Positions 1 to 13,325 of a stretch of 60,407 nt of DNA are shown one piece after another; within the stretch, counting starts at the first letter, position 1, and the number at the start of each line of letters is the position of its first letter. The notes below the pieces were generated by a model, which made no database searches, had not been told where the DNA came from, and was given only the letters and a program-made list of their open reading frames with translations. Origin of the DNA: Pelagibacteraceae bacterium AG-426-P20. GTDB taxonomy: Bacteria > Pseudomonadota > Alphaproteobacteria > Pelagibacterales > Pelagibacteraceae. The position numbers and the translations under genes are program-made. The stretch is taken from positions 1 to 60,407 of the forward strand of contig QCNX01000003.1 of assembly GCA_003210015.1 (NCBI GenBank), read 5' to 3'.

Positions 1-1228
1 TGTTTGTTCCTTGAATATGACAATTGTCATACACCTCGATAAGACTAATAGTATTTTCAAGTCTAAATTTTTTGGAAATTTCATCAAGCAACTTCCTATT
101 ATTTTGATTTTCGTATAAATTTCTATTTAAACTATTTTTAGCATTTTTAATTGCCAGGTTAATAACTTTAAGTTTTGATCCTTTTTTGGCAATAGAAATA
201 TTTATTTGCTTATTTTCTTTTTTTGAGAGTGTTTTTTCAATCAATTTTTTTTCTTTAATTTCTTCACTAAGAATAATTGATCGTGGAACAGCTTTGTTTT
301 CATAAAATTGTGATACAAAAGAATTTAATATATTGCTAAATTTTTCATCAGGGTCATGTTTTGGAAAAAAAGCTTGATTACCCCAATTTTGTTTTGACCT
401 ATAGAAAAATACCTGAATGCAAGTTTTGCCTGACTCTTTATATCCAGCGATTACATCTGCCTCAGTCAAATTTACATCACTAATTGTTAAAGACGATTGG
501 ATAATATTTAAAGATTTAATTTTGTCTCTTACTATCGCAGCTTTCTCAAAATCTAATTCTTCACTTGCATTTTCCATTTGTGATGAAAGTGTTTGTTGTA
601 TCTTTCTAGAACGTCCTTTGCTTAAAAAGTCGTCAGCTGCTTCAACCAATTTAGCATAGTCCTCTTTATTAATCTTTCCACCACAAGGACCAGCGCATCT
701 TTTTAAAAAATAATTAAAACAGGTTTTATCTCCTGCTTCTACTTGTTTATCAGTGCAAGATCTTAGTAAAAAAATTCTTTGAAGAGTTTTGATTGCACTA
801 TTAACAGCAAGTGAACTTGCAAAAGGCCCATAATATTTTCCTGGTTTGTTTTTTGCCCCTCTATGTCTTTCAATACGAGGGAACTCATGTTTAGAAATAA
901 ATATATAAGGAAAAGACTTATCATCTTTAAGCAATATATTAAATTTAGGTTTGTGTTTTTTAATTAAATTAGCTTCTAATAATAATGCCTCACTTTCATT
1001 TGTAGTAGTAGTAATTTCAAGCCTAACAGTTTGAGACAACATTCTTTCAGTCCGAATAATATGATTTTTTTCAGAGACATAACTTTTAAGTCTGTTTGGT
1101 AGATTTTTTGCTTTTCCAACATAAAGTATGTCACCTTTATCATTCAACATTCGATAAACGCCAGGTAGTTTAGGAATTAAAGGAAGTTCTTTTTTTATTA
1201 CTTCTTTTCCAACTTCAGAACTTATCAT
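1..1228 (-). CDS. uvrC: Excinuclease ABC subunit C (UvrC), 3'-truncated by window edge
   Basis: UvrC makes the dual incisions of nucleotide excision repair after UvrB has loaded on the lesion. It is absent from the ORF track because it runs off the window; I translated it from the ATG at 1228. About 409 residues are visible. The N-terminus carries the GIY-YIG nuclease core (PGVYRML, then [16 protein letters not shown]). A cysteine cluster ([15 protein letters not shown]) follows, then a UVR-like UvrB-binding stretch ([14 protein letters not shown]) and the start of the RNase H-like domain ([12 protein letters not shown]) just before the edge. The start overlaps the folB stop by 14 bases, so it is the last visible gene of the uvrB-SDR-folB-uvrC chain. 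The C-terminal HhH region lies outside the window. Confidence 0.93.
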   Translation of the reverse strand, partial: MISSEVGKEVIKKELPLIPKLPGVYRMLNDKGDILYVGKAKNLPNRLKSYVSEKNHIIRTERMLSQTVRLEITTTTNESEALLLEANLIKKHKPKFNILLKDDKSFPYIFISKHEFPRIERHRGAKNKPGKYYGPFASSLAVNSAIKTLQRIFLLRSCTDKQVEAGDKTCFNYFLKRCAGPCGGKINKEDYAKLVEAADDFLSKGRSRKIQQTLSSQMENASEELDFEKAAIVRDKIKSLNIIQSSLTISDVNLTEADVIAGYKESGKTCIQVFFYRSKQNWGNQAFFPKHDPDEKFSNILNSFVSQFYENKAVPRSIILSEEIKEKKLIEKTLSKKENKQINISIAKKGSKLKVINLAIKNAKNSLNRNLYENQNNRKLLDEISKKFRLENTISLIEVYDNCHIQGTN

Positions 1229-1640
1229 GACTTTTTTTTTTGGTAATTTGAATACCAACTGATGAACATTCTTTTAAAATTTCCAACTTTTCAATTTTTA
1301 ACATTATTTTACCTATTCTCTTATCTTTAAAAAGTTCATCAAAAACGGCTTCGGCTAAAGTTTCTAAAAAATTATAGTGCTTCTTTTTAATTAGTTTTTT
1401 TATTAATTTAACAATAGTTGCATAGTTTACTATTGATTTAAGATCTTTATCATTTGAAGGCTTTTTATCTTGATAATCAATTTCCAAACTAAATTTTACT
1501 TTTTGTGATTTCTCTTTCTCAAAATCATAATAGCCAAGCTTTAAATCTAAAATAAGTTCATTAATTAGAATTTTTTTCTCATAATTAAATAAGCTTTTAT
1601 TTTTATCTATTTTTACTACTTTAAGATTATTTTTTTTCAT
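1215..1640 (-). CDS. folB: Dihydroneopterin aldolase (FolB)
   Basis: FolB converts 7,8-dihydroneopterin to 6-hydroxymethyl-dihydropterin and glycolaldehyde in folate synthesis. The 141-residue protein shows the family pattern: [17 protein letters not shown] near residue 30, a central [14 protein letters not shown] segment, the conserved [14 protein letters not shown] helix with the catalytic-region Glu, and a closing [10 protein letters not shown] strand. A lysine-rich N-terminal extension of about 25 residues precedes the fold, and a shorter start inside it cannot be excluded. It overlaps the upstream SDR gene by 4 bases (ATGA-type) and uvrC by 14 bases, which suggests translational coupling. 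The pairing with a FolM-like SDR supports the pterin assignment. Confidence 0.85.
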   Translation of the reverse strand: MKKNNLKVVKIDKNKSLFNYEKKILINELILDLKLGYYDFEKEKSQKVKFSLEIDYQDKKPSNDKDLKSIVNYATIVKLIKKLIKKKHYNFLETLAEAVFDELFKDKRIGKIMLKIEKLEILKECSSVGIQITKKKSHDKF

Positions 1641-2373
1641 TCTTTGCCTTTAATTATATCTGGTGTCTGCCAATTTAAGCTTTGACCACTATCTATTGCC
1701 AAAATTTGACCTGTAATAGAACTGTTTTTTATAAAAAAGTCAACTGCATTACAGACCTCATTAACATCAACTTGTTTTTTAAGTGGTGTAGCTAAATATT
1801 GATTTTTGAAATGTTTTTCTGATTGTCTTTTATTTTTGATTGTCGGGCCTGGAGCTATCCCATTAACTCGTATATCTGGTGATAGGCTCATCGCACTAGT
1901 TTTAGTTAAAGTATATAGACCTGTCTTACTTAAAGTGTAGGAGAAGAAATATGGAGTTAATTTAAATATTCTTTGATCAATTATATTAATAATATTGTTA
2001 TTTTTACCTCTGACATTTTTTGAAAATTCTTTTGATAAAAGAGCAGGGGCCTTCAGATTTGTAGAAATATGATCTTCCCAGCTCTTAGAGGTAAAATTTT
2101 CCAATTTATCGTTTTCAAATAATGAGGCATTATTTATTAAGCAATCAAAGAATTTCATTTTTGATTTAGAAAATTTAATTATTTTTTGTATGTCTTTCTC
2201 TTTACTTAAATCACCACTGACCAAATAGACCGCAGCTCCAAATTTTTGTAATTTTTTCTTTAAAGTTTTTGCTTTAGATTTTGATTTGTTGTAATGGATG
2301 GTAATTTCTATATTTGGACCAGATAATTTCTCAGCAATTGCAGCACCTATTCTAGTAGCTCCACCAGTAATAA

Positions 2374-2392
<19 letters not shown>
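1637..2392 (-). CDS. Short-chain dehydrogenase, FolM/pteridine-reductase-like
   Basis: This is a classical SDR of 251 residues. The Rossmann motif TGGATRIG sits at residues 9-16, the NNAS motif lies near 87, and the catalytic Tyr and Lys are in [13 protein letters not shown] near 150. PGPT follows the active site, as in NAD(P)H-using pteridine reductases. Its overlap with folB suggests it reduces a pterin or dihydrofolate (FolM-type activity). That role is inference from motifs and context, because SDR substrates are hard to predict. The start lies 19 bases inside the end of uvrB, so the gene depends on read-through from uvrB. A generic 3-oxoacyl-ACP reductase-like activity is the main alternative. 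Confidence 0.78.
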
Positions 2393-5772
<3,380 letters not shown>

Positions 5773-6717
5773 TTAATGAGATAAAAATTTTTCTGCTTCA
5801 AGCGCTGCCATGCATCCCATGCCAGCAGCAGTTACAGCTTGTCTAAAAGTTTTATCTTTAACATCTCCAGCTGCATAAACACCAGGGACATTAGTTTCAG
5901 TAGAATCAGGTTTTGTGATTAAATAACCTTCCTTATCCATTTTCAATTGATCTTTAAATAGTTGAGTAGCTGGATCGTGCCCAATTGCAATAAATAATCC
6001 ATCTAATTTAATTTCATCAATCTTATTAGTTTTTAAATTTTTAATTTTAATTCCTTTAACATTTTTAGGTTTATTTTCTCCAATGACATCCTCCACAATA
6101 GAATCCCAAATAATTTCAATTTTTTTATTTTCCATTAATTTTTTTTGAAGTAATTTTTCAGCTCTTAAGCTGTCTCTTCTGTGAATTAACTTTACTTTTG
6201 ATGCAAATTTAGTCAAAAACATTGCTTCTTCAACGGCCGCATTACCACCTCCAACCACAGCAACTTCTTTATCCTTAAAGAAAAAGCCATCACATGTAGC
6301 ACAAGCAGAAACACCAAAACCTCTAAACTCTTGTTCAGATTTTATATTTAACCACCTTGCTTGAGCACCAGTTGAAATGATTATGCTATCAGCAGTATAC
6401 CTTTGACCACTATCACCAGTTGCCTCAAATGGAGTAGATTTTAGATTTACTGATGAAATGTGATCTTCAATTAAATCAGTGCCTACAGCTTTTGCTTGAT
6501 CACGCATCTGATCCATTAACCAAGGACCTTGAATCACATCTGAAAATCCCGGGTAATTTTCTACATCAGTCGTTGTTGTTAACTGTCCACCTGGTTGAGC
6601 TCCATAAACTAAAATTGGATTTAACATTGCACGTGCAGCATAAACTGCAGCCGTATATCCGGCGGGACCGGATCCAATTATTAACACTTTTGTGTGTTTA
6701 GTTGGATTTTGACTCAT
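5773..6717 (-). CDS. trxB: Thioredoxin-disulfide reductase (TrxB)
   Basis: This flavoenzyme passes electrons from NADPH to thioredoxin. The 314-residue protein has an N-terminal FAD motif (VLIIGSGPAGYTAAVYAARA), the GGQLTTTTDVENYPGF segment, the redox-active CATC in SACATCDGFFF near residue 138, and the NADPH motif VVGGGNAAVEEA. A second FAD motif closes the protein (GVYAAGDVKDKTFRQAVTAAGMGC). Length and order are those of bacterial low-molecular-weight TrxB. It is divergent from the ELM1-like gene across 21 bases and convergent with aspC. The related TrxR-fold enzyme at 57130 lacks CxxC, so the two are not duplicates. Confidence 0.96.
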   Translation of the reverse strand: MSQNPTKHTKVLIIGSGPAGYTAAVYAARAMLNPILVYGAQPGGQLTTTTDVENYPGFSDVIQGPWLMDQMRDQAKAVGTDLIEDHISSVNLKSTPFEATGDSGQRYTADSIIISTGAQARWLNIKSEQEFRGFGVSACATCDGFFFKDKEVAVVGGGNAAVEEAMFLTKFASKVKLIHRRDSLRAEKLLQKKLMENKKIEIIWDSIVEDVIGENKPKNVKGIKIKNLKTNKIDEIKLDGLFIAIGHDPATQLFKDQLKMDKEGYLITKPDSTETNVPGVYAAGDVKDKTFRQAVTAAGMGCMAALEAEKFLSH

Positions 6718-6738
6718 ATCAAAGCTATATAGTGATTA

Positions 6739-7680
6739 ATGACTAAATTAAAAGGCATATTATTAACTCAGGGAATGCACGGCATGATTAGTCAAGTTGA
6801 AGGTTTAGCGAAAGCTTTAGATTTAGATTTTACTCACCACACAGTTGAACTAAATAATTTTTGGAAAGTGATTCCTCCCAAGCTAACACCTATTTCACAA
6901 AATGTTTATAAAAAAATTAATCAAAATGATTTCGATGTGATTATTTCTTGTGGTCGTAAAAGTGTTATTCCATCAATTCATTTGAAAAATAAAGCTAATA
7001 AAAAAATATTTAACATTCATATTCAAGATCCAAAAGTAGATTTAAATCATTTTGATTTTATTGTCGCTCCAGAACATGATGCTTTAGAAGGTCAAAATAT
7101 AATTAGCACTAAAGGTGCTATACACTATCTTACCGAGAAAGAGATTGATGACCATAAAGATTATTTGAAAAATAGATTAGATTTAAATAAAGATTATTTT
7201 TTAATGATATTAGGTGGACCAACAAAACACTACGACTATTCGGAAAAAAATATTCTGAATATTTTAAATTTATTTAATAATTTAGTCATTGAAAATAATC
7301 TTCAAGGAATTGTTGTCCCATCAATGAGAACACCAAAAAATATCATCAAATTAGCTAAAAATAAACTTGAACATAATAGTTTTGTTATAGAGTCTATTGA
7401 TAAAAAAGCTTATTTGTCTGCTTTGTCTTTATCTAAATATATTTGTGTTACATGCGACTCAACCTCAATGATTTCTGAAGCTGCTTTGACTGGAAAACCA
7501 ATTTATTTTGCAGATATTCCAACAAACAAAAACGATCAAAGAATTAGAAAATTTAGAGAATTATTTAGTAAATTAAATATTATTAAAAAATTAAATAATA
7601 ATTTAGAAAATTGGAACTACCAAAAACTTGATGAAACAAATAGAGTAGCTGATATAATCAAGCAGAAAATAAATTCATAA
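6739..7680 (+). CDS. ELM1/GtrOC1-family protein (DUF1022), glycosyltransferase-like fold
   Basis: This 313-residue protein resembles the ELM1 (mitochondrial fission factor) family found in plants and Alphaproteobacteria. The signs are an N-terminal TQGMHGMISQVEGLAKAL in place of the usual QGHxxNQxxGLA. The CGRKSVIPSIHL and HIQDPKVDLNHFDFIVAPEHD segments follow, then a STKGAIHYLT motif and a late VTCDSTSMISEA loop like a GT-B nucleotide-sugar site. The bacterial role is not firmly known, and a cell-envelope or lipid-sugar function is inference. It is coupled by a TAATG overlap to the following dioxygenase, so both are probably co-expressed. Confidence 0.72.
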   Translation: MTKLKGILLTQGMHGMISQVEGLAKALDLDFTHHTVELNNFWKVIPPKLTPISQNVYKKINQNDFDVIISCGRKSVIPSIHLKNKANKKIFNIHIQDPKVDLNHFDFIVAPEHDALEGQNIISTKGAIHYLTEKEIDDHKDYLKNRLDLNKDYFLMILGGPTKHYDYSEKNILNILNLFNNLVIENNLQGIVVPSMRTPKNIIKLAKNKLEHNSFVIESIDKKAYLSALSLSKYICVTCDSTSMISEAALTGKPIYFADIPTNKNDQRIRKFRELFSKLNIIKKLNNNLENWNYQKLDETNRVADIIKQKINS

Positions 7681-8345
7681 TGTCATTTTTAGATTCAATT
7701 AAAAATCAATCAAAAAAACATAAATTTCCTTTCGATCATTGGGAGTACGATAACGCACTTACAAATGGTGCAATAGATGAAATAGTTAAAGCTGATATTC
7801 CTGATGTAAGCAAACATAATATTCATTATGATGGAACAAGAGCAATCGATGGTGGTGCTGCTGAATTTAGAAAAGGAATTGCTTCGGGTGGTGAAGCAAT
7901 AAAATTTAGATGTTTTGTAACAAAAAAAAATGAAAATAAATTTCCAAATTTAGTTAAGTTTATTAACGAACTTCAATCTAAAGAAGTGCATCAAACTATT
8001 TCAAAGATGATAGATAAAGATTTATCAAATTCATATGTTAGAGTTGAGGTAATTTGTGATAGGGAGGGTTTTTGGTTAAAGCCTCATTGTGATATTAAGG
8101 AAAAACTAATGTCAGGATTAATATTTGTTAATAATGCCAATGAGTCTGAAAATTTGGGTACAGATTTTTATAATGAAAAATTAGAAAAAGTTAAAACGGT
8201 TCCATATAAAAATAATTATGGCTATATGTTTACTAGCGGCCCAAATACTTGGCATGGCATGGAAAAAAAGAAAATAGTAAAGGAAAGACGCTGTATTCAA
8301 GTAAACTATGTAACTTTTGAAACAGACTGGAAAGTAAATTCCTAA
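7680..8345 (+). CDS. 2-oxoglutarate/Fe(II)-dependent oxygenase-like protein
   Basis: This 221-residue protein has the cupin oxygenase pattern. The HxD of the metal triad is PHCDIKEK near residue 140. A GTDFY segment follows, the distal His is in NTWHGM near 192, and the 2OG-carboxylate Arg is in [14 protein letters not shown] near the end. The substrate is unknown; proline-, sugar- or lipid-modifying relatives exist. It shares one base with the stop of the ELM1-like gene (TAATG), and its stop overlaps the carB stop on the other strand by 4 bases. Coupling to ELM1 suggests a shared envelope or glycan pathway, which is inference only. Confidence 0.7.
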   Translation: MSFLDSIKNQSKKHKFPFDHWEYDNALTNGAIDEIVKADIPDVSKHNIHYDGTRAIDGGAAEFRKGIASGGEAIKFRCFVTKKNENKFPNLVKFINELQSKEVHQTISKMIDKDLSNSYVRVEVICDREGFWLKPHCDIKEKLMSGLIFVNNANESENLGTDFYNEKLEKVKTVPYKNNYGYMFTSGPNTWHGMEKKKIVKERRCIQVNYVTFETDWKVNS

Positions 8346-11300
8346 ATATCCTGAAGTGAAATAACTTCTAATTTCTTAGTTTTAAGTGATTTGATTGCTT
8401 CTAAACAAGCTTGAGCAGTCGACATGTTTGTACAGTAAGGAACTTTGTTTTTTAAGGTTGCTCTTCTAAGTGCTATTGCATCATTAAGTCTGTGTTCAGT
8501 ATTCCCTCCACCTGTATTAATTACAAGTGCAATTTTTTTAGAGTCAAGGACATCAACTATATGAGGGGACCCTGTACTTACTTTGTTAACAATTTTGCAA
8601 TTCATTCCGTGTTTTCTAATGTATTCTGCAGTCCCTTTAGTTGCACATAGTGTAAAATTTAATTTTATGAGCTCTTTAGCTAGGTCTATTCCCTCATCTT
8701 TATGTGAGTCTTTTAATGATATGAATGCTAATCCTTGTTTTGGCAATGAGTTAGCAGCACCAATTTGACTTTTTGCAAATGCCATTCCAAAGTTTTTATC
8801 AAATCCCATTACTTCACCAGTAGATTTCATTTCAGGTCCTAAAATTAAATCACTATTTGGAAATTTATTGAAAGGAAATACAGCTTCTTTGACAGCGTAC
8901 ATTCCTTTAGATTTATCTTTTAAGTCAAATTTAGATAATTTTTCACCTGCCATTACTCTTGATGCAATTTTGGCGAGCGGGAGACCTTTTGCTTTTGAAA
9001 CAAATGGTACGGTTCTACTTGCTCTTGGGTTTACCTCGATAACGTAAATCTCGTCTTTTTTGATTGCAAATTGAATATTCATAAAGCCTTTAACTTTTAA
9101 AGCTAAAGCCAACTTTTTTGTTTGGTTTTCAATCTCTTTAATTAAGAAAGGTTTTATTGATATTGGAGGTAAGCTACAAGCCGAGTCTCCTGAGTGAATT
9201 CCAGCTTCTTCAATGTGTTGCATAATACCTGCTACGTGTACTTGTTTGCCATCAGATATAGCATCAACATCAACTTCCATTGCATGATCGATAAATTTAT
9301 CAATTAAAATTGGATTTTCTTCTGCAGCTTTAAATGCTTCTTCGATAAATTTTTTAAGTTGACTTTTTTCATGAACAATTTCCATAGCTCTTCCACCCAG
9401 TACATAAGAAGGTCTAACCATTAATGGCAAACCAATTTTCTCTGCAATTTGAATTGCTTGCCTATATGTTTTGGCAATTCCACTTTCGGCTTGTTTTAAT
9501 TTCAATTTATTAAGAAGGTTTCTAAATCGATCTCTATCTTCTGCTAAATCAATGGATGTATATTGGGTGCCTAAAATAGGGAGCTTATTATCGCGTAAAA
9601 ATTTAGCAAGCTTAATTGGAGTTTGTCCTCCAAACTGAGCGATAATACCAACAAGGTTTCCTTTTTCTTTTTCTTTTTTAATTACATTAAAAACATATTC
9701 TTCTTTTAAAGGCTCAAAATATAATCGATCACTGGTATCATAATCTGTTGATACTGTTTCAGGGTTACAGTTAATCATAATTGTTTCAAACCCCACATCT
9801 TTTAATGAAAAACTAGCCTGACAACAGCAATAATCAAACTCAATTCCTTGACCTATTCTATTAGGTCCACCACCTAAAATGATAATTTTTTTCTTTGAAG
9901 AAGGATCTGCTTCGCATTCTGAATTTGTTGAGAAACTTCTTTGGTATGTAGAGTACATATAAGGTGTAAATGATTTAAATTCAGCTGCGCAAGTATCAAC
10001 TTTTTTAAATACTGGTAAAATTTTAAGAGCAATTCTTTTTCTCCTTACAATATCTTCAGATATATTTGTTAACTCTGCTAATTTTTTGTCAGAGAAACCT
10101 ATCGATTTAATTCTATTAAATTCGTTGAAATCTTTTGGTAAACCATGATTTTTAATCTTAGTTTCATTTTCTACTATTTCTTTAATTTGCTCAAGAAACC
10201 AAGGATCAATTTTTGATAAGTTATAAATTCTTTTTAAATTTATTCTTCTCCTAATTGCTTCAGCTACAAGTAAGAGTTTGTTTGGAATATTTTCTTTAAG
10301 CTTTTTTTCAATTTGTTTATTATTTATGTCAAATATTCTGTCTAATCCTGAAAAACCAGTTTCAAGAGATACCAGCGCTTTCTGTATAGATTCTTTAAAG
10401 TTTCTGCCTATAGCCATAGCTTCACCAACTGATTTCATTGAAGTACCTAAAGTTGCAGGGGAAGTTGAGAATTTTTCAAAAGTAAATCTTGGAATTTTTG
10501 TTACAACATAATCAATGCTTGGTTCAAATGAGGCAGGCGTTACTTTGGTAATTTCATTTTTTAATTCATCTAATGTGTAACCAATTGCAAGTTTAGCAGC
10601 AACTTTTGCAATTGGAAATCCAGTTGCTTTTGATGCAAGAGCTGATGATCTTGAAACTCTTGGGTTCATTTCAATTACAACCATTCGTCCATTTTTTGGA
10701 TTAATTGCAAATTGGACATTTGACCCACCTGTTTCAACTCCAATTTTTCTTAAACACGCAATAGAGGCATTTCTCATTACTTGATATTCTTTGTCTGTTA
10801 AAGTAAGTGCTGGGGCAACTGTTACTGAGTCTCCAGTATGAATTCCCATCGGATCAACATTTTCAATTGAGCAGATGATAATGCAGTTATCTTTTTTATC
10901 TCTTACAACTTCCATCTCAAACTCTTTCCAGCCCTCTAAACATTCTTCAACCAATACCTGATTAACTGGAGATTCGTGAAGCCCACTTTTAATTATTTTA
11001 AGGTAATCTTTTTTATTTTTAGCTATACCACCACCAAGACCTCCAAGTGTAAATGCAGGTCTAATAATTGCAGGAAGACCAATTTTTTTTAAAACCTTTG
11101 ATGCTTGATTAATATTATTTACAATTTCTGATTTAGGTAAATCTAAACCGATATCAATCATATTTTTTCTAAATTTTTTTCTATCCTCTGCATTAGCAAT
11201 TGCTTTAGAATTTGCTCCTATAAGTTCAATTTTGTATTTTTTTAAAATTCCATATTTCTCAGCTTCCATTGCAAGATTAAGTGCAGTCTGACCTCCCATA

Positions 11301-11566
11301 GTTGGAAGAATTGCATCTGGCTTTTCTTTTTTAAGAATTTTTTCTAAAACTTCTAATGTTATTGGCTCTATATAAGTTTTATCTGTAATATCTGGATCGG
11401 TCATAATTGTTGCAGGATTAGAGTTAATTAAGATTACTTTGTAACCCTCATCTTTTAATGCCTTACAAGCTTGTGTGCCTGAATAATCAAACTCGCATGC
11501 TTGACCAATGATAATGGGTCCGGCCCCTACAACTAATATTTTTTTAATATCTCTTCTTTTTGGCAT
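8342..11566 (-). CDS. carB: Carbamoyl-phosphate synthase large subunit (CarB)
   Basis: CarB makes carbamoyl phosphate from bicarbonate, ATP and ammonia channelled from CarA, feeding pyrimidine and arginine synthesis. The 1074-residue length is standard. It has two homologous ATP-grasp halves: the first opens [19 protein letters not shown], the second opens [19 protein letters not shown] near residue 560. An oligomerisation domain lies between them, and a C-terminal MGS-like allosteric domain (from about 940) contains [19 protein letters not shown]. The start overlaps the end of carA by 23 bases, so the subunits are translationally coupled. Its stop overlaps the convergent oxygenase gene by 4 bases. 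Confidence 0.97.
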   Translation of the reverse strand: MPKRRDIKKILVVGAGPIIIGQACEFDYSGTQACKALKDEGYKVILINSNPATIMTDPDITDKTYIEPITLEVLEKILKKEKPDAILPTMGGQTALNLAMEAEKYGILKKYKIELIGANSKAIANAEDRKKFRKNMIDIGLDLPKSEIVNNINQASKVLKKIGLPAIIRPAFTLGGLGGGIAKNKKDYLKIIKSGLHESPVNQVLVEECLEGWKEFEMEVVRDKKDNCIIICSIENVDPMGIHTGDSVTVAPALTLTDKEYQVMRNASIACLRKIGVETGGSNVQFAINPKNGRMVVIEMNPRVSRSSALASKATGFPIAKVAAKLAIGYTLDELKNEITKVTPASFEPSIDYVVTKIPRFTFEKFSTSPATLGTSMKSVGEAMAIGRNFKESIQKALVSLETGFSGLDRIFDINNKQIEKKLKENIPNKLLLVAEAIRRRINLKRIYNLSKIDPWFLEQIKEIVENETKIKNHGLPKDFNEFNRIKSIGFSDKKLAELTNISEDIVRRKRIALKILPVFKKVDTCAAEFKSFTPYMYSTYQRSFSTNSECEADPSSKKKIIILGGGPNRIGQGIEFDYCCCQASFSLKDVGFETIMINCNPETVSTDYDTSDRLYFEPLKEEYVFNVIKKEKEKGNLVGIIAQFGGQTPIKLAKFLRDNKLPILGTQYTSIDLAEDRDRFRNLLNKLKLKQAESGIAKTYRQAIQIAEKIGLPLMVRPSYVLGGRAMEIVHEKSQLKKFIEEAFKAAEENPILIDKFIDHAMEVDVDAISDGKQVHVAGIMQHIEEAGIHSGDSACSLPPISIKPFLIKEIENQTKKLALALKVKGFMNIQFAIKKDEIYVIEVNPRASRTVPFVSKAKGLPLAKIASRVMAGEKLSKFDLKDKSKGMYAVKEAVFPFNKFPNSDLILGPEMKSTGEVMGFDKNFGMAFAKSQIGAANSLPKQGLAFISLKDSHKDEGIDLAKELIKLNFTLCATKGTAEYIRKHGMNCKIVNKVSTGSPHIVDVLDSKKIALVINTGGGNTEHRLNDAIALRRATLKNKVPYCTNMSTAQACLEAIKSLKTKKLEVISLQDI

Positions 11567-12737
11567 TCTTTTTTATGTTGTTAATAAATTCTTGAAATAA
11601 GTAGACACTATCTTGGGGTCCAGGGTTTGACTCTGGATGATACTGTACTGAAAATATTGGTCTGTTCTTAAGTCTTATTCCTTCAATGGTATTATCAAAA
11701 AGAGATTTGTGAGTTACTTCAATTTTTTTGGGTAAAGTTTCTTCAACAACTACAAAACCATGATTTTGACTGGTGATTTCAACTTTATCATGCACTAAAT
11801 TTTTAACAGGATGGTTTGCACCTCTATGACCTAACTTCATTTTTTTTGTTTTCCCACCCAAAGCTAATGCTAAAATTTGATGACCTAAACAAATCCCAAA
11901 TATAGGTAAATTTTTTTTAATTAATTTATTAAGTATTTCAATTGCATATTTTCCTGTTGCCGCAGGATCACCGGGACCGTTAGATAAAAATATTCCATGC
12001 GGTTGAAGATTTAATATTTTTTCAGCAGAAGTTTTGCAAGAAACAACTGTTACTTTACATTTGAAGTCTGAAAAATATCTTAAAATATTCTTTTTAATTC
12101 CATAATCAATTGCAACAACATGAAAAGAGTTTTTTGTATTTTTTTTATATCCTGTTTCTTTCTTCCAAGTTTTAAAGCCTTTCCAAATATAGCTTTTTGA
12201 GGTTGATACAGTTTCTGCAAGATCAAGATTTTTTAATCCGCTCCATTTAATGGTGGAGTTTGTTAATTTGCTAATATTAAATTTTCCATTTTTTGAATAA
12301 GAAATTGTTCCCTTGGGCGCCCCCTTATCTCTAATAAAGTTTGTTAAATATCTAGTATCTAGCCCTGTAATTCCGACAATTTTATTTTTTTTGAGCCAGG
12401 CATCCAAATGCAAAAATGCTCTATAATTTGAAGGAGAGGTTATTTCAGAATTAAAGATCACACCTCTTGTCCAGATTTTGTCAGATTCAACATCCTCTTT
12501 GTTAGTTCCAACATTTCCAATATGTGGGAATGTAAAGTTGATAATCTGACCAGCATAAGAAGGATCAGAAATAATTTCCTGGTATCCTGTTAGTGAAGTG
12601 TTAAAGCAAATCTCGCCAGTCGCTTCTCCTTGGTATCCAATTCCAATACCTTTAAAAACTTTCTTGTTTTCAAGAACTAAAACGCCTGTAGGATTTTGAG
12701 ATTTTTTTGAGTTAGTTTTTTTTGCTTTTTTGATCAA
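11544..12737 (-). CDS. carA: Carbamoyl-phosphate synthase small subunit (CarA)
   Basis: CarA is the glutamine amidotransferase that supplies ammonia to CarB. The 397 residues comprise an N-terminal CPSase small-chain domain ([18 protein letters not shown], the usual signature) and a C-terminal class I GATase. The catalytic Cys is in GICLGHQ near residue 283, SQNHGF follows, and the His-Glu pair is in [13 protein letters not shown] lysine-rich N-terminal extension of about 15 residues precedes the fold, and the true start may be slightly downstream. It is divergent from yqeY across about 126 bases, a gap with a weak AT-rich inverted repeat but no recognisable riboswitch or pyrimidine attenuator. 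Confidence 0.96.
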   Translation of the reverse strand: MIKKAKKTNSKKSQNPTGVLVLENKKVFKGIGIGYQGEATGEICFNTSLTGYQEIISDPSYAGQIINFTFPHIGNVGTNKEDVESDKIWTRGVIFNSEITSPSNYRAFLHLDAWLKKNKIVGITGLDTRYLTNFIRDKGAPKGTISYSKNGKFNISKLTNSTIKWSGLKNLDLAETVSTSKSYIWKGFKTWKKETGYKKNTKNSFHVVAIDYGIKKNILRYFSDFKCKVTVVSCKTSAEKILNLQPHGIFLSNGPGDPAATGKYAIEILNKLIKKNLPIFGICLGHQILALALGGKTKKMKLGHRGANHPVKNLVHDKVEITSQNHGFVVVEETLPKKIEVTHKSLFDNTIEGIRLKNRPIFSVQYHPESNPGPQDSVYLFQEFINNIKKNAKKKRY

Positions 12738-12863
12738 TTACAACTCATAAGTTAAAGGTTAATACAATAATTGATTTATTATCGCAACAGAGATGTATTA
12801 TAAAATTGTAAAAAAACAATTTTTCTTTTGAAGATTTTTTTCTTTGAAGTAGATTAAAAATAT

Positions 12864-13325
12864 ATGCCATTAAAAGACACAATCGAAACTGAATATAAAA
12901 ACGCCTTAAAAGCCAAAGATAAAACAAAAATATCAACTTATAGGTTAATTTTATCATCAATAAAGGATCTGGATATTTCTAATAGGTCTGGTCCAAATAA
13001 AAAAGAAACAGATGATGAGGATATAAAAAAGCTTCTGAAAAAAATGGTCAAACAGAGAGCCGAATCGATAGATATCTACAAAAAAAACAATAGGACAGAT
13101 CTCTTAGAGGTGGAGCAAAATGAATATAATATTTTGACTGGATTTTTACCAAAACAGCTTGGCGAGGAGGAAACTAAAAAAATTTGTACAGAACTGATTT
13201 CTAAACTTGGCGCAAATTCAGTAAAAGACATGGGAAAAGTAATGGGTGAATTAAAAAAACTACATTCGGATGAAATTGATTTTGCAAAAGCAGGTCCTCT
13301 CATTAAAGAATTATTAAATAATTAA
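12864..13325 (+). CDS. GatB/YqeY domain protein
   Basis: The 153-residue soluble protein matches the YqeY family, related to the tail domain of GatB, which binds tRNA in the Glu/Asp-tRNA amidotransferase. Visible features are the N-terminal KDTIETEYKNALKAKDKTKISTYRLILSSIKD helix, the central DDEDIKKLLKKMVKQRAESIDIYKKNNR, and FLPKQLGEEE with a closing MGKVMGELKK motif. The free protein's role is not settled, but a tRNA-related function is usually assumed. The position between carA and dnaG is common in Alphaproteobacteria. The stop shares a base with the dnaG start (TAATG). Confidence 0.88.
   Translation: MPLKDTIETEYKNALKAKDKTKISTYRLILSSIKDLDISNRSGPNKKETDDEDIKKLLKKMVKQRAESIDIYKKNNRTDLLEVEQNEYNILTGFLPKQLGEEETKKICTELISKLGANSVKDMGKVMGELKKLHSDEIDFAKAGPLIKELLNN

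Noticed and set aside
12802-12823. Hairpin AAAATTG/CAATTTT between carA and yqeY as a terminator or attenuator
   Set aside because: Seven AT-dominated pairs in a divergent gap; expected by chance at this base composition, and there is no upstream gene end to terminate.
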